NCBI RefSeq assembly: GCF_000145255.1
Contig: NC_014394.1
Location: 2,914,001 to 2,978,000, forward strand
Source: Gallionella capsiferriformans ES-2
GTDB taxonomy: Bacteria > Pseudomonadota > Gammaproteobacteria > Burkholderiales > Gallionellaceae
Direction: 5' to 3'
Length of the DNA stretch: 64,000 nucleotides
Of the stretch, positions 37,379-46,142 are shown one piece after another. A program made the position numbers and the translations under genes. Each line of letters starts with the position of its first letter. Position 1 is the first letter of the stretch. The notes beneath the pieces were generated by a model. That model worked only from the letters and a program-made list of their open reading frames with translations. It had not been told where the DNA came from and did not search any database.

Positions 37379-38262
37379 ATTCAAATTATGAACTGCCGCT
37401 AGAGGATGCAGGCTACTCATTTGGTTTTCTGGATGAGTATGCAAAGAAAGAAGTGCGTCGTTGCATCCTCAAAGCCATTGCTATTCCCGGTTATCAAACA
37501 CCCTATGCCTCGCGTGAAATGCCGATGGGTCGAGGGTTTGGTACGGGTGGCCTGCAAATTACCCTGTCGTTGATCGGCGTTCAAGACACGCTGAAGGTGA
37601 TCGATCAAGGCTCGGATGATTCGGTCAACGCCGTGAATTTACGCCAATTTGTGCAGCTGACTTGTCCGGGCGTTGACGTCACCGAGAAAACGGAGGAAGC
37701 GAGCTTGCTACAGTCGCGTCACCGCATTCCAGAAAAGCCGCTGACGGAAGCGCAGATTTTGATTTTGCAAGTGCCGTATCCCGATGCGCTGGTGGTGGTT
37801 GAAGCATCAGAAGCGCGGCGAAAAATCATGCATGCCGAGGCAGACTATTCACGTTTGCTGGTCAAACTTTACGAAGACATCGTGCATTTTGACGAGATCA
37901 CCATCTCGCATCGTTATCCGACGCGGATCAACGGGCATTATGTGATTGATCCTTCGCCGATTCCGCGTTGGGATGTACCCAAATTACATCAGTCCAAAGC
38001 CCTAGTTTTGCTAGGTGCGGGACGTGAAAAGAAGATTTACGCCGTGCCGCCTTACACGCTGGCTGAACCGCTTGTTTTTGATGATATCGCTTTTCGTGTG
38101 GAAAATTTTCGTGATGCGACGGGTGTACGTCATGCCTGCCGATGCTGCGGTTCAACGGTGAGTTTTCTGGATGAGTTCAGCAATGATCAAGGAATGGTGG
38201 CATATCAATGCTCGGATTCCGCCTATTGCGAAGAACAGCAACAAACTGGGAGTGCAGCATGA
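37375..38262 (+). CDS. phnJ: Radical-SAM C-P lyase PhnJ
   Basis: 295 residues. This enzyme cleaves the carbon-phosphorus bond with a [4Fe-4S] cluster and a cysteine thiyl radical, releasing methane or another alkane and ribose cyclic phosphate. The unusual cluster motif is CX2CX20CX5C near the C-terminus (ACRCCGS, YQCSDSAYC), where the last Cys is the expected radical site. The start is FGFLDEYAKKEVRRCILKAI. A glycine in RGFGTGGLQIT corresponds to the expected glycyl site. It overlaps phnK by ATGA. Confidence 0.96.
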   Translation: MNSNYELPLEDAGYSFGFLDEYAKKEVRRCILKAIAIPGYQTPYASREMPMGRGFGTGGLQITLSLIGVQDTLKVIDQGSDDSVNAVNLRQFVQLTCPGVDVTEKTEEASLLQSRHRIPEKPLTEAQILILQVPYPDALVVVEASEARRKIMHAEADYSRLLVKLYEDIVHFDEITISHRYPTRINGHYVIDPSPIPRWDVPKLHQSKALVLLGAGREKKIYAVPPYTLAEPLVFDDIAFRVENFRDATGVRHACRCCGSTVSFLDEFSNDQGMVAYQCSDSAYCEEQQQTGSAA

Positions 38263-39092
38263 GTAACAAAATACTCGAAGTACGCGGACTGTCGCGTATC
38301 CACGGCAAGGGCTGTCCGCTCTGCACGCAACATACCGGCCCTGAATTTGATACCAATATCTGCCCTTTTTGCGGGAGTGTGGTTGCCGCTCATGATATTA
38401 ATTTCGATCTGTATCGGGGCGAAATTTTGGGCATCATCGGCGAGTCCGGCAGCGGTAAATCAAGCACGGTCAAAATGCTGTATTTCGACGATGCACCGAC
38501 TTCCGGACAAGCAACTTTCTTCGATGGTGCAGAACAGCACGATTTGTTCAGCCTTAACGCGGCCCAGCAACGCAGTATGCGCAACAAACGTTTTGGCATG
38601 GTCTATCAGAACCCGCATCTGGGTCTGAATTTTCAGATATCGGCAGGCGGTAATATCGCGGAACGCCTGTTGATGAGTGACCTGAAGCATTACGCTGAGA
38701 TTCGCCGCAGGGCAGGTGAATTACTCTCGCGCACGGAGGTATCACTGGCGCGTATAGATCAAAATCCAAAAACCTTCTCAGGCGGGATGCAACAGCGCGT
38801 ACAAATTGCCAAGGCGTTGGCTACCAGGCCGCCGCTGCTGTTCCTGGATGAAGTGACCACGGGCCTTGATCTGTCTGTACAAGCTGCCATTCTCGATCTG
38901 ATTCTGGAGATTCAAAATGAACTCGATACCGCGATGATCGTGGTAACCCATGATCTGGGCGTGATCAGGTTGCTGGCAGGACGCACGCTGGTGATGAAAC
39001 ACGGCCGTGTAATCGAGTCCGGTCTGACCGATCAAATTCTCGAAGATCCTCAGCACGCGTATACCCAGCGGCTGGTAGCTTCCGCACTGTGA
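38259..39092 (+). CDS. phnK: C-P lyase ABC-type ATPase PhnK with a four-cysteine insert
   Basis: 277 residues from ATG 38259 (ATGA overlap with phnJ). Walker A is [11 protein letters not shown], the signature is [15 protein letters not shown], and Walker B is [16 protein letters not shown]. PhnK binds PhnJ in the core complex and helps open it, rather than driving transport. Between the first strand and Walker A lies CPLC (19-22) and CPFC (35-38), a possible zinc ribbon found in some but not all PhnK proteins. Confidence 0.94.
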   Translation: MSNKILEVRGLSRIHGKGCPLCTQHTGPEFDTNICPFCGSVVAAHDINFDLYRGEILGIIGESGSGKSSTVKMLYFDDAPTSGQATFFDGAEQHDLFSLNAAQQRSMRNKRFGMVYQNPHLGLNFQISAGGNIAERLLMSDLKHYAEIRRRAGELLSRTEVSLARIDQNPKTFSGGMQQRVQIAKALATRPPLLFLDEVTTGLDLSVQAAILDLILEIQNELDTAMIVVTHDLGVIRLLAGRTLVMKHGRVIESGLTDQILEDPQHAYTQRLVASAL

Positions 39093-39093
39093 G

Positions 39094-39816
39094 ATGACTA
39101 TGACACAAGCAATTTTAACCATTGAAGACTACGCCAAGACGTTTCATTTACATGAACGAAACAAAGATATTCCGTCGGCATCGGGTGTTAATTTGAGCGT
39201 TTATCCGGGACGATTAACTGCTCTTATCGGACCTACTGGTGCGGGGAAGTCTTCTGTTTTGAAGGGGATTTACCGCACTTACCTGCCAAGCAGCGGACGT
39301 ATTCTGTATCGTAGCAAAGCCGGAAATGTCATTGACCTGGCAAAAGCGGGCGAACATCAGATACTCGAATTGCGTAAACAGGAAATCGGTTTCGTGACGC
39401 AGTTTTTGTATTGCCTGCCCCGCAAATCAGCCATTGATGTGGTGGCTGAACCGTTGTTTGCACGGGGTGTGGACAGCCATGAGGCACGCGGCCGTGCTGA
39501 GAAATTATTAGCGCAACTGGCGGTGCCAAGTCATTTGTGGAATGTTCCACCGGCGACCTTTTCGGGTGGCGAGAAGCAGCGTGTGAATCTGGCGCGCGGC
39601 TTGATTGCACAGCCTCGATTGTTGTTGCTGGATGAACCTACCGCTAGTCTGGATCCCGCGACAACTGAGAGAGTAGTTGAGTATATTCAATCACTTAAAG
39701 AAACTGGCATCGCCATGCTGGCCATCTTTCATCACCCTGACCTGGTACGTCGCCTGGCCGATGAGGTCGTGGAACTTTCTCCCCCAATCGCAGTAAATGA
39801 ACTTAGCAAGGATTAG
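39094..39816 (+). CDS. phnL: C-P lyase ABC-type ATPase PhnL
   Basis: 240 residues. Walker A is GPTGAGKSSVLKGIYRTYLP, the signature is FSGGEKQRVNLARGL, and Walker B is LLLLDEPTASLDPATTERV. PhnL is required with PhnG, H and I for the nucleosidase step. ATG 39094 is one base after the phnK stop. ATG 39100 is an alternative that would drop two residues. It is followed by phnM after one base. Confidence 0.94.
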   Translation: MTMTQAILTIEDYAKTFHLHERNKDIPSASGVNLSVYPGRLTALIGPTGAGKSSVLKGIYRTYLPSSGRILYRSKAGNVIDLAKAGEHQILELRKQEIGFVTQFLYCLPRKSAIDVVAEPLFARGVDSHEARGRAEKLLAQLAVPSHLWNVPPATFSGGEKQRVNLARGLIAQPRLLLLDEPTASLDPATTERVVEYIQSLKETGIAMLAIFHHPDLVRRLADEVVELSPPIAVNELSKD

Positions 39817-39817
39817 C

Positions 39818-40978
39818 ATGAAAAATCAATTCTATCTTACCGGCGCACAGGTGGTGCTGGAAAATGAAACCCTGAAAAGCGCTGCGGTTCTGATTGAAAA
39901 CGGCGTGATCGTTGCAATTGACCCGGCAAGCAACAATGGCGCGACGGAGATCGATTTGACCGGGCATATCCTGATGCCGGGCATGATTGACCTGCATTGC
40001 GATGCGCTGGAAAAGGAAGCGGAGCCCCGTCCCGGCGTGCATTTCCCCTTCGATTTCGCCTGCGCTCAGGCGGATAAACGCAATACGGCTGCGGGTATTA
40101 CCACCATTTATCATGCTCTGTCCTTTGCTAATGCTGAACTGGGCGTGCGTAATAACCAGACCGCGGCGGCGTTGGCGCGTGCGGTGCACGCTTGGCAGGA
40201 ACACGCATTGGTGGATAACCGGGTGCATGCGCGTTATGAGATTACCGATCCGACTGCACCTGCCGTACTGCACGAGCTACTGGAAAATAACGAGATACAC
40301 CTGATGTCCTTTATGGATCACACGCCAGGGCAGGGTCAATTTAAAGATACCGATGCTTATCGTAACTACCTTGCGCGTACCTATAAGAAATCACCCGCTG
40401 AAATAGATGCGTTGCTGGCAGACAAGTTGGCACAAGGGGATGGCTCTTTTGCGCGCATGCAGGAACTGGCAAAAGTAGCGCGTCAAAAAGGTATTCCATT
40501 GGCGAGTCACGATGATGATCGCCCTGAAAAAATCAGCATTGTGACTGACTTAGGGGTGAGAATTTCCGAGTTTCCGATAAACCTTGAGACCGCACAGGCG
40601 GCACGTGCCGCTGGCTTGGCAACATTGTTCGGTGCGCCGAATATATTGCGGGGAAAGTCACAATCAGGCTCGATGCGTGCGCTGGATGCCATCATCGAAG
40701 GAGTGGCAGATTGCCTGTGCGGCGACTATTCTCCTGCGGCGTTGTTGCCTGCAATCATGCAGTTACCTGTGATGGCCGGTATTCAACTGCATCAAGCTGT
40801 CGCGCTAGTGAGTGCAAATCCTGCGCGTGCAGCCGGTCTGAATGACCGCGGCATCATCGCTGTGGGCAAACGTGCCGATTTGATTGCGGTGCGTAATCTG
40901 GGCGGATTGCCTCAGGCGGCGCGCGTATGGTCAGAGGGAATTGCTGTGATGACACTGGCTTTCGATCATGGTGCCTGA
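39818..40978 (+). CDS. phnM: Ribose-1-phosphonate-5-triphosphate diphosphatase PhnM
   Basis: 386 residues, amidohydrolase superfamily. It removes pyrophosphate from the triphosphate intermediate before PhnJ acts. Metal-site motifs are LPGMIDLHCDALEKEAEPRP (HxD), MSFMDHTPGQGQF and PLASHDDDRPEKI. ATG 39818 is chosen because it starts the conserved segment and follows the phnL stop. The 3' end is separated from the phnN start by one base. Confidence 0.95.
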   Translation: MKNQFYLTGAQVVLENETLKSAAVLIENGVIVAIDPASNNGATEIDLTGHILMPGMIDLHCDALEKEAEPRPGVHFPFDFACAQADKRNTAAGITTIYHALSFANAELGVRNNQTAAALARAVHAWQEHALVDNRVHARYEITDPTAPAVLHELLENNEIHLMSFMDHTPGQGQFKDTDAYRNYLARTYKKSPAEIDALLADKLAQGDGSFARMQELAKVARQKGIPLASHDDDRPEKISIVTDLGVRISEFPINLETAQAARAAGLATLFGAPNILRGKSQSGSMRALDAIIEGVADCLCGDYSPAALLPAIMQLPVMAGIQLHQAVALVSANPARAAGLNDRGIIAVGKRADLIAVRNLGGLPQAARVWSEGIAVMTLAFDHGA

Positions 40979-40979
40979 G

Positions 40980-41549
40980 ATGAGCGGTGTTTTACTTTAT
41001 GTGATTGGTCCGTCCGGCAGCGGTAAGGACAGTTTGATGCTGCATGCGCGGCATGCGCTGGAACAGGATTCCAGTGTTGTGTTCGCGCATCGTTACATTA
41101 CTCGCCCGCACGATGCCGGCGGTGAAAATCATGTGGCGTTAAGTGAAGCAGAATTTGATTCCAGAATGGCACGAAAATTGTTCCCCTTGCACTGGCACAG
41201 TCATGGAATGCGGTATGGCATCGGCTGCGAAATAAATCAGTGGCTGGCAAAAGGACTGGTCGTGATTGTGAATGGCTCGCGGGCTTATCTTCAACAGGCA
41301 TCAAAAAATTATCCAGAACTGATTCCGCTATTGATAGAAGTTTCGGCTGATGTATTACGTGGCAGATTACAGTCGCGCGGACGTGAAACTGATAGTGAGA
41401 TTGAAGCTAGGCTGATGCGGGCAGAGGAGTTCACAGCCTTGCAGCATCCGAGATTGCTACGATTTCATAATGACGCACCACTCGAAGAAACAGGCCACGC
41501 GTTCGTCGAATTGATCCGCTCTAAAACACGAGTAATGCAATGCAGCTGA
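40980..41549 (+). CDS. phnN: Ribose 1,5-bisphosphate phosphokinase PhnN
   Basis: 189 residues from ATG 40980 (ATG 40968 would overlap phnM). It converts ribose 1,5-bisphosphate to PRPP, completing recovery of the ribose. The P-loop is VIGPSGSGKDSLM. Guanylate-kinase-like segments are HRYITRP, LHWHSHGMRYGIGCEINQWL and VIVNGSRAYL. It overlaps phnP by 10 bases. Confidence 0.93.
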   Translation: MSGVLLYVIGPSGSGKDSLMLHARHALEQDSSVVFAHRYITRPHDAGGENHVALSEAEFDSRMARKLFPLHWHSHGMRYGIGCEINQWLAKGLVVIVNGSRAYLQQASKNYPELIPLLIEVSADVLRGRLQSRGRETDSEIEARLMRAEEFTALQHPRLLRFHNDAPLEETGHAFVELIRSKTRVMQCS

Positions 41550-42301
41550 CTTTTCTGGGTACGGGTGCTGCGGGTGGCGTGCCGCTGTGGGGGTGTGACT
41601 GTCTGATTTGCCGCCGCGCCCGGATTGATGTCAGCGCTATACGACGTCCGAATTGCGCGCTGATTGAGGCTGATGGTGTGAAATTACTGCTGGACGCAGG
41701 TGTAATGGACGTCTGCGAGCGTTTCCCATCTGGCAGTTTATCCGCCATTTTAATTACTCATTTTCACCCGGATCATGTGCAAGGCTTATTTCACTGGCGT
41801 TGGGGCGTAGGTGAACTGAATGTGTTCGCGCCGCACGACGTGGAAGGATGCGCGGATCTTTACAAGTATCCCGGCCCGTTGAAATTTAAGCACCTGTCTA
41901 AATTTGAATCGTTTGAGGTGGGCGGGGTACGCATTACGCCAGTGCCACTCGTGCATTCCAAACCGACGCTGGGTTACTGTATCGAACATAATGGTGCTCG
42001 ATTGGCGTATCTGACGGATAGTCGTGAAATTCCGCCCGCTACCACAGAATTTTTGACCCAATGGCAACCTCATACGATCTGCCTTGATTGCACTTATCCG
42101 CCCGGCGTAGAGGGAAAACGGAATCATTTTGATTTTCCGGAAGTACTGGAATTGAGTAAAATTTATCCGGATAGCTATATTGTGCTGATGCATATCAGTC
42201 ACAGTCTTGACGTCTGGTTATTGAATCATCCTTTAGCACTGACCGGACGGTTATCTCTGGCGCGCGATGGCGATAGACTGGATATTCCGGGGCTATCATG
42301 A
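41540..42301 (+). CDS. phnP: Phosphoribosyl 1,2-cyclic phosphodiesterase PhnP
   Basis: 253 residues, metallo-beta-lactamase fold. It opens the cyclic phosphate left by PhnJ to give ribose 1,5-bisphosphate for PhnN. The metal site is ILITHFHPDHVQGL, with further ligands in YLTDSREIPP and VLMHISHSLDVW. The zinc-ribbon-like VPLWGCDCLICRRAR near the N-terminus is typical of PhnP. It overlaps the following permease gene by ATGA. Confidence 0.94.
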   Translation: MQLTFLGTGAAGGVPLWGCDCLICRRARIDVSAIRRPNCALIEADGVKLLLDAGVMDVCERFPSGSLSAILITHFHPDHVQGLFHWRWGVGELNVFAPHDVEGCADLYKYPGPLKFKHLSKFESFEVGGVRITPVPLVHSKPTLGYCIEHNGARLAYLTDSREIPPATTEFLTQWQPHTICLDCTYPPGVEGKRNHFDFPEVLELSKIYPDSYIVLMHISHSLDVWLLNHPLALTGRLSLARDGDRLDIPGLS

Positions 42302-43158
42302 CGCCGTTGATGGCCGTAGGAGCATCCGTTTTACTGCACGTGTCCTGGAATCTTTTGACCAGGCGGACGCCCAGTGAGGCTAATTTTCTATGGTGGATTG
42401 TGGGGCTGTATGTGCTGATATTCGCGCCATTCAGCTTGCCGGACTACCTGCGTGCCGCAGCACAGGCACCAGAACTGTATCTCTGTGTGGCCATTAGCGG
42501 TACAAGCAATGGCCTGTATTTTTTAGCACTTCGGCGGGCCTACACATTGGCACCCGCCAGCGCGGTCTATCCGATGGCACGCAGTTCACCGTTGTTGATT
42601 GCGATTGTTGAAGTGCTGTTCTTCGGTCACAGTTTTCCGCTGTTGTCCTGGTTCGCCATTCTGCTGGCTTTGTCTGGTCTATGGATGATTGCAAGCAGCG
42701 CACAGGACGGGGTGACGCGGCTGAGTCGTGCCTGGACTTATGCTTTGTTTGCCGCCGCGATGACGGTGATTTACAGTTTGAGCGACAAGCTGGCAGCGGT
42801 AAATATTCCTGATTTCAGGGCCGCGCTGGGTTATGTTTGCGTGAATTTTGCGATTAGTTGGATTTTTCTGCTGCTCGAACAAAAGTGGCGTACAGGTCGT
42901 TGGAAGCCCGCAACGATCCCGCCGGTTTACGCGCTGATCATAGGAGCATCGGGCGTTGGTACGGCATACGCCCTGGTGATCTATGCGATGCGCGCGCTAC
43001 CCGCTGCCTATGCGGTAACCCTGACTAATGCAGGCATTGTATTGACGGTATTGCTAGGCATCGTTTGGCTGAAAGAGCATCAAGGCTGGCGACAACGTCT
43101 TATTGGTTCAAGTTTGGTTGTAATCAGCGTCATCGTCGTGAGCATAATGGCTGATTGA
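42298..43158 (+). CDS. DMT/EamA-type permease of the phosphonate-utilisation-associated family
   Basis: 286 residues with ten spans in two EamA repeats. YFLALRRAYTLAPASAVYPM and AYAVTLTNAGIVLTVLLGIV are the matching repeat segments. A DMT subfamily recurrently found at the end of phn clusters has been named phosphonate utilization associated putative membrane protein. This protein fits by length, position and ATGA overlap with phnP. Its substrate is unknown. Phosphonate uptake or export of a product are both possible. Confidence 0.85.
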   Translation: MTPLMAVGASVLLHVSWNLLTRRTPSEANFLWWIVGLYVLIFAPFSLPDYLRAAAQAPELYLCVAISGTSNGLYFLALRRAYTLAPASAVYPMARSSPLLIAIVEVLFFGHSFPLLSWFAILLALSGLWMIASSAQDGVTRLSRAWTYALFAAAMTVIYSLSDKLAAVNIPDFRAALGYVCVNFAISWIFLLLEQKWRTGRWKPATIPPVYALIIGASGVGTAYALVIYAMRALPAAYAVTLTNAGIVLTVLLGIVWLKEHQGWRQRLIGSSLVVISVIVVSIMAD

Positions 43159-43471
43159 TTCAGCCTTATAAAAACTGGTAGGCAGGTTCAGTGAGTGATT
43201 GGTGACAATTAAACCAAGCGATTTATACCAAAATCAACGACCGCTTCACGTCCCAGAGCTGACCGTCATAGCCACTTTGGCTATGACCGCTGTGTCTCGT
43301 CAGCGGCAGTTGAATCTTCGTTGGGATGAACATCCGCTATCTGAACCAAAGCAGATGTTCACGATGCGGAACAAAAAACATTCAAATTTATTTTCCCGTT
43401 GAAATTACTGGCGGAATTTACTGGCAGAGCGAACTGAACATCTGCATGAGTGAATATTTTTAATGGCTGGG
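43159..43471. repeat. Intergenic region with nested inverted and tandem repeats
   Basis: Four structures are seen. TCATAGCCA and TGGCTATGA form a 9-bp stem with a 3-base loop at 43266-43286, without a T-run. GCAGATGTTCA (43351-43361) and TGAACATCTGC (43435-43445) are perfect 11-bp inverted repeats, and TGAACATC also occurs at 43327-43334. AAATTACTGGCGG and AATTTACTGGCAG are adjacent at 43402-43427. No gene is seen. This may be a scar or end of a mobile element between the phn operon and the recombination module. Confidence 0.55.
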
Positions 43472-44353
43472 TCACCACATGGGTGGGTTAATATAATAAT
43501 TACACGCGGGGTCTATATTCTTACCGTTACAAAATCCTTCATAGACAAGCTTTACGAGACTATTAGTACTGAGGGCATTATCCAACCATAACTTGGCAGC
43601 CTCAATGTTTCCTTCACAAAACATATAAATACATCGGAGAGCCATTAAGGACAGGCGTTTAAGCGTCCTATTGTCAGCATTTGCTAAAACTTGATTGTTT
43701 CGGATAATTCGTTCCAATCGAATTGAAATCTCGGCCCATTCATCTTGTTGATCGAGCAACTCTTCAAAGCCAGAGGTATCCTTAGGCTTAATAGCAAGCG
43801 TTTCAATCCTTATTTTCTCATTTGAAACAGGAGGCACTAAGTTGTTATTTTTACCCATTTTAATCATGTAGAGAACTTCTTCAGAGGGTAAGTATTCACG
43901 ACGAAATCCACCTCGGCCTTTTCCGTGAAGCTCAACGAATTCCCATTTCTTCTCTTTAACGAGCTTATCCCACCCTTGCCTGCTCTTTGGGTGGCCTACT
44001 AATTGAAATTTGGCTAGCTGAGCGCAAGAATAACGCAAGGTATTTCCGTATGAAACCAGTTGTAGATCATGCAACTTATCACGGCCAGAGGTTACATTAG
44101 GATTTGTGGCGAGCATTTCCATTCCTGTTTTCTCACTTGAAACCGGAGGAGCTATATCGGAATTTTTGACCTTTTTGATCAAGTTAAGCACTTCTTCAGA
44201 TGGTAAATATTCGCGACGGAATCCACCTCTGCCTTTTCCGTGAAGCTCAACGAATTCCCAATTCCTCTCTTTAACCAGCTTATCCCACCCTTGCCTACTT
44301 TTTGGATAGCCTAGTAATTGAAATCTGGCTAGCTCAGCGCAAGAGTACCGCAT
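43472..44353 (-). CDS. Regulator with two tandem Mu-type DNA-binding domains
   Basis: 293 residues. Two near-identical units (about 1-75 and 105-180) each contain KSRQGWDKLVKE, WEFVELHGKGRGGFRREYLP and SEEVL. This matches the winged-helix domain at the N-terminus of Mu-family transposases and repressors (GRGG-x-REY motif). The C-terminal 90 residues are helical and unrecognised. The two units are also very similar in DNA, so the duplication is young. In-frame codons upstream of the ATG still encode LVTYGDA, matching LVSYGNT before unit 2. It is divergent from the recombinase operon and probably regulates it. Confidence 0.75.
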   Translation of the reverse strand: MRYSCAELARFQLLGYPKSRQGWDKLVKERNWEFVELHGKGRGGFRREYLPSEEVLNLIKKVKNSDIAPPVSSEKTGMEMLATNPNVTSGRDKLHDLQLVSYGNTLRYSCAQLAKFQLVGHPKSRQGWDKLVKEKKWEFVELHGKGRGGFRREYLPSEEVLYMIKMGKNNNLVPPVSNEKIRIETLAIKPKDTSGFEELLDQQDEWAEISIRLERIIRNNQVLANADNRTLKRLSLMALRCIYMFCEGNIEAAKLWLDNALSTNSLVKLVYEGFCNGKNIDPACNYYINPPMW

Positions 44354-44759
44354 GGCATCCCCATATGTAACAAGACCAATAGTTGCTTAATAAAATTACT
44401 TGTCATAGATATCGATAAATTATCGTTAATTTTATATTCAAACTACGGGGAAGCAAAATAATACTTCAAGATATAGTTGACATGTCAAGTTGCATTGACA
44501 TATAGTGGTAACATGTCAACACAAAGCAACCAAAAAGACATGTAAAGCTAGCGCAAAATGGGCAGAAGGACCACCCAAAGAAAAGAGGTTGGAGTTTATG
44601 AGCCATTCCCGTTCTCTTAGTTACTGTGGTCGCCTATTCCAAAGACTGAGCGCAGCGCATTGTCTCAGAAACCCTTGTGCGTGACATTAAAAGAATATGT
44701 CCTCTAGGTTATCAACCATATGACACTCCAAACGGTGAAAAAAGTAAGGGTGGAAAACA
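44354..44759. other. Divergent control region of the recombinase module
   Basis: Contains the ACATGT boxes described separately and no convincing gene. A 28-codon frame starting near 44598 has no supporting signal. AAGGGTGG a few bases upstream of ATG 44760 is the only ribosome-site candidate for the first recombinase. Confidence 0.5.
44477..44547. promoter_or_regulatory. Cluster of ACATGT operator-like boxes
   Basis: TTGACATGTCAA (44477-44488) is a perfect 12-bp palindrome. Related sites follow at 44494-44503 (ATTGACATAT), 44509-44520 (TAACATGTCAAC) and 44534-44547 (AAAGACATGTAAAG). The full ACATGT cores are 31 and 27 bases apart, about three and two and a half helical turns. Multiple similar sites between a divergent Mu-type regulator and the recombinase operon suggest cooperative repression or activation. 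The TTGACA sequences could also be -35 elements. Confidence 0.6.
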
Positions 44760-46142
44760 ATGAATTATAGTTATCGAGTCATATATTCGGAAATGAACAC
44801 CCTTACAGGCGCCGGATACGGAAAAGTTGCCAGGCTGCCGTGTATCTTTGATTCGCGGCCAAGTTACCACCGTGGCGGATCACGATATTTACAGGATCGT
44901 GGATTAGGGCTGTGGGACATGGAGTACAGGGGGGGGAAAGAGATTCAACCACCCCCAGCATCAATAAGCATGAAAAACTACGCACACCGGCTTGCAAATT
45001 TTTTGGAGTGGTGCGATGTGCGAACTCTCGACCCGATGAAGGTAGAATATGCCAGTGACTTGATCGGTCGGTACCAGAAGGAAATGGTCCAAGGCATTTG
45101 GTCGCGCGGCAACTCAGGACTTTCCGAAAGGACAATTAACAGCCGCGTGGATACTGCCGTCGAATTTCTCACATGGGCAACTGACAAGGGCATGCGTTCA
45201 CCGATGGAGGTTGCAACGGTGACACGTACATTTTTGAGAGGAAGTGCGACAAGTTCGGTGTCTCATCTCCCCGTTCAAGTTAAGGTACGTAAAGGAAAAC
45301 TGAGAGAATCCAAACGTCGGCTTGGATTTCCAGATGAGAAAATAATTGCGGTGTGGCTTGCTGAAATTTTTAACAAGGAGCTTGTTGGCCCAACGGAGGG
45401 GCTAATATGCGAAATGATTTTGGAAACTGCACTGCGTGAAACTGAAGCTGCATGCTTCCGAGTGGACACACTGCCGCGAAATCAGGGCGATTGGAAGATT
45501 CCCAATCCAAACGCTGCGATTGAAAATCAGGCAGTCCTTGTTGAGGTGCGCTATGGCACTAAGGGCCATGAATATGGATTGAACCATGGTGACAAGATCG
45601 GGCCGTTGGGAACCATCCGTATCCCTATGCCGTTGGCACTCAAACTCCATCAATATCGTGAAACGGTACGACCTAAAGCACTTTCGGTGGCAATCCGCCA
45701 AGGCCGAACAGCTGCGGAGCAACGGAGGATCAGGGATGATACCGTTCATCTCTTTATCAACCCCAGAACCGGGCGGAGATACTCGGGCGGAAACATCTAC
45801 GACATTTGGCGTAGCGTAGAGCGGCCAAAAGGCTGGTCACCGCACCTAGCTAGGGATTTTTGGGCTTGTTCTTTGCTCTGGCGCAGGATCGAAGACCAGC
45901 GCAAGTTGCTGGAATACGCCCTCAGAACAAATGTTGACGACTCAATTCTCACCGCTTTGCAATCAAATGCTTTGGCCGTCATTCAGTTGGAAATTCAGCC
46001 ACAACTCCGGCACCGCAGCAAGGAAACCACAATGATCTATTTGCAATGGTTAGCAGATCGGCTTGGTGTGAATCTCAACCTGCATAAAAACTGGGTTGAA
46101 CAACTCAGCGAGGGGAGCAACGACGAGGGTGAGTGCGAATGA
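44760..46142 (+). CDS. ginA: Tyrosine recombinase A of a three-recombinase genomic-island module
   Basis: 460 residues. The N-terminal SAM-like DNA-binding region is about 70-160 and the catalytic domain about 180-450. Catalytic residues can be placed at R226 (ALRETEAACF), H362 and R365 (SPHLARDFWA), H418 (LRHRSKETT) and Y427 (MIYLQWLADR). The nine-residue spacing from the second His to Tyr is normal. Gene order and sizes match the GInt island recombinase ginA and the Tn554-type trios. It overlaps the next gene by ATGA. The symbol rests on operon layout recalled from the literature. Confidence 0.82.
   Translation: MNYSYRVIYSEMNTLTGAGYGKVARLPCIFDSRPSYHRGGSRYLQDRGLGLWDMEYRGGKEIQPPPASISMKNYAHRLANFLEWCDVRTLDPMKVEYASDLIGRYQKEMVQGIWSRGNSGLSERTINSRVDTAVEFLTWATDKGMRSPMEVATVTRTFLRGSATSSVSHLPVQVKVRKGKLRESKRRLGFPDEKIIAVWLAEIFNKELVGPTEGLICEMILETALRETEAACFRVDTLPRNQGDWKIPNPNAAIENQAVLVEVRYGTKGHEYGLNHGDKIGPLGTIRIPMPLALKLHQYRETVRPKALSVAIRQGRTAAEQRRIRDDTVHLFINPRTGRRYSGGNIYDIWRSVERPKGWSPHLARDFWACSLLWRRIEDQRKLLEYALRTNVDDSILTALQSNALAVIQLEIQPQLRHRSKETTMIYLQWLADRLGVNLNLHKNWVEQLSEGSNDEGECE

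Noticed and set aside
43266..43286. Hairpin as an intrinsic terminator of the phn operon
   Set aside because: A good stem but no following T-run, and it lies over 100 bases after the last stop. Kept only as a repeat.
43199..43402. 67-codon frame after the phosphonate operon
   Set aside because: It runs through several inverted and tandem repeats and has no supporting start signal.
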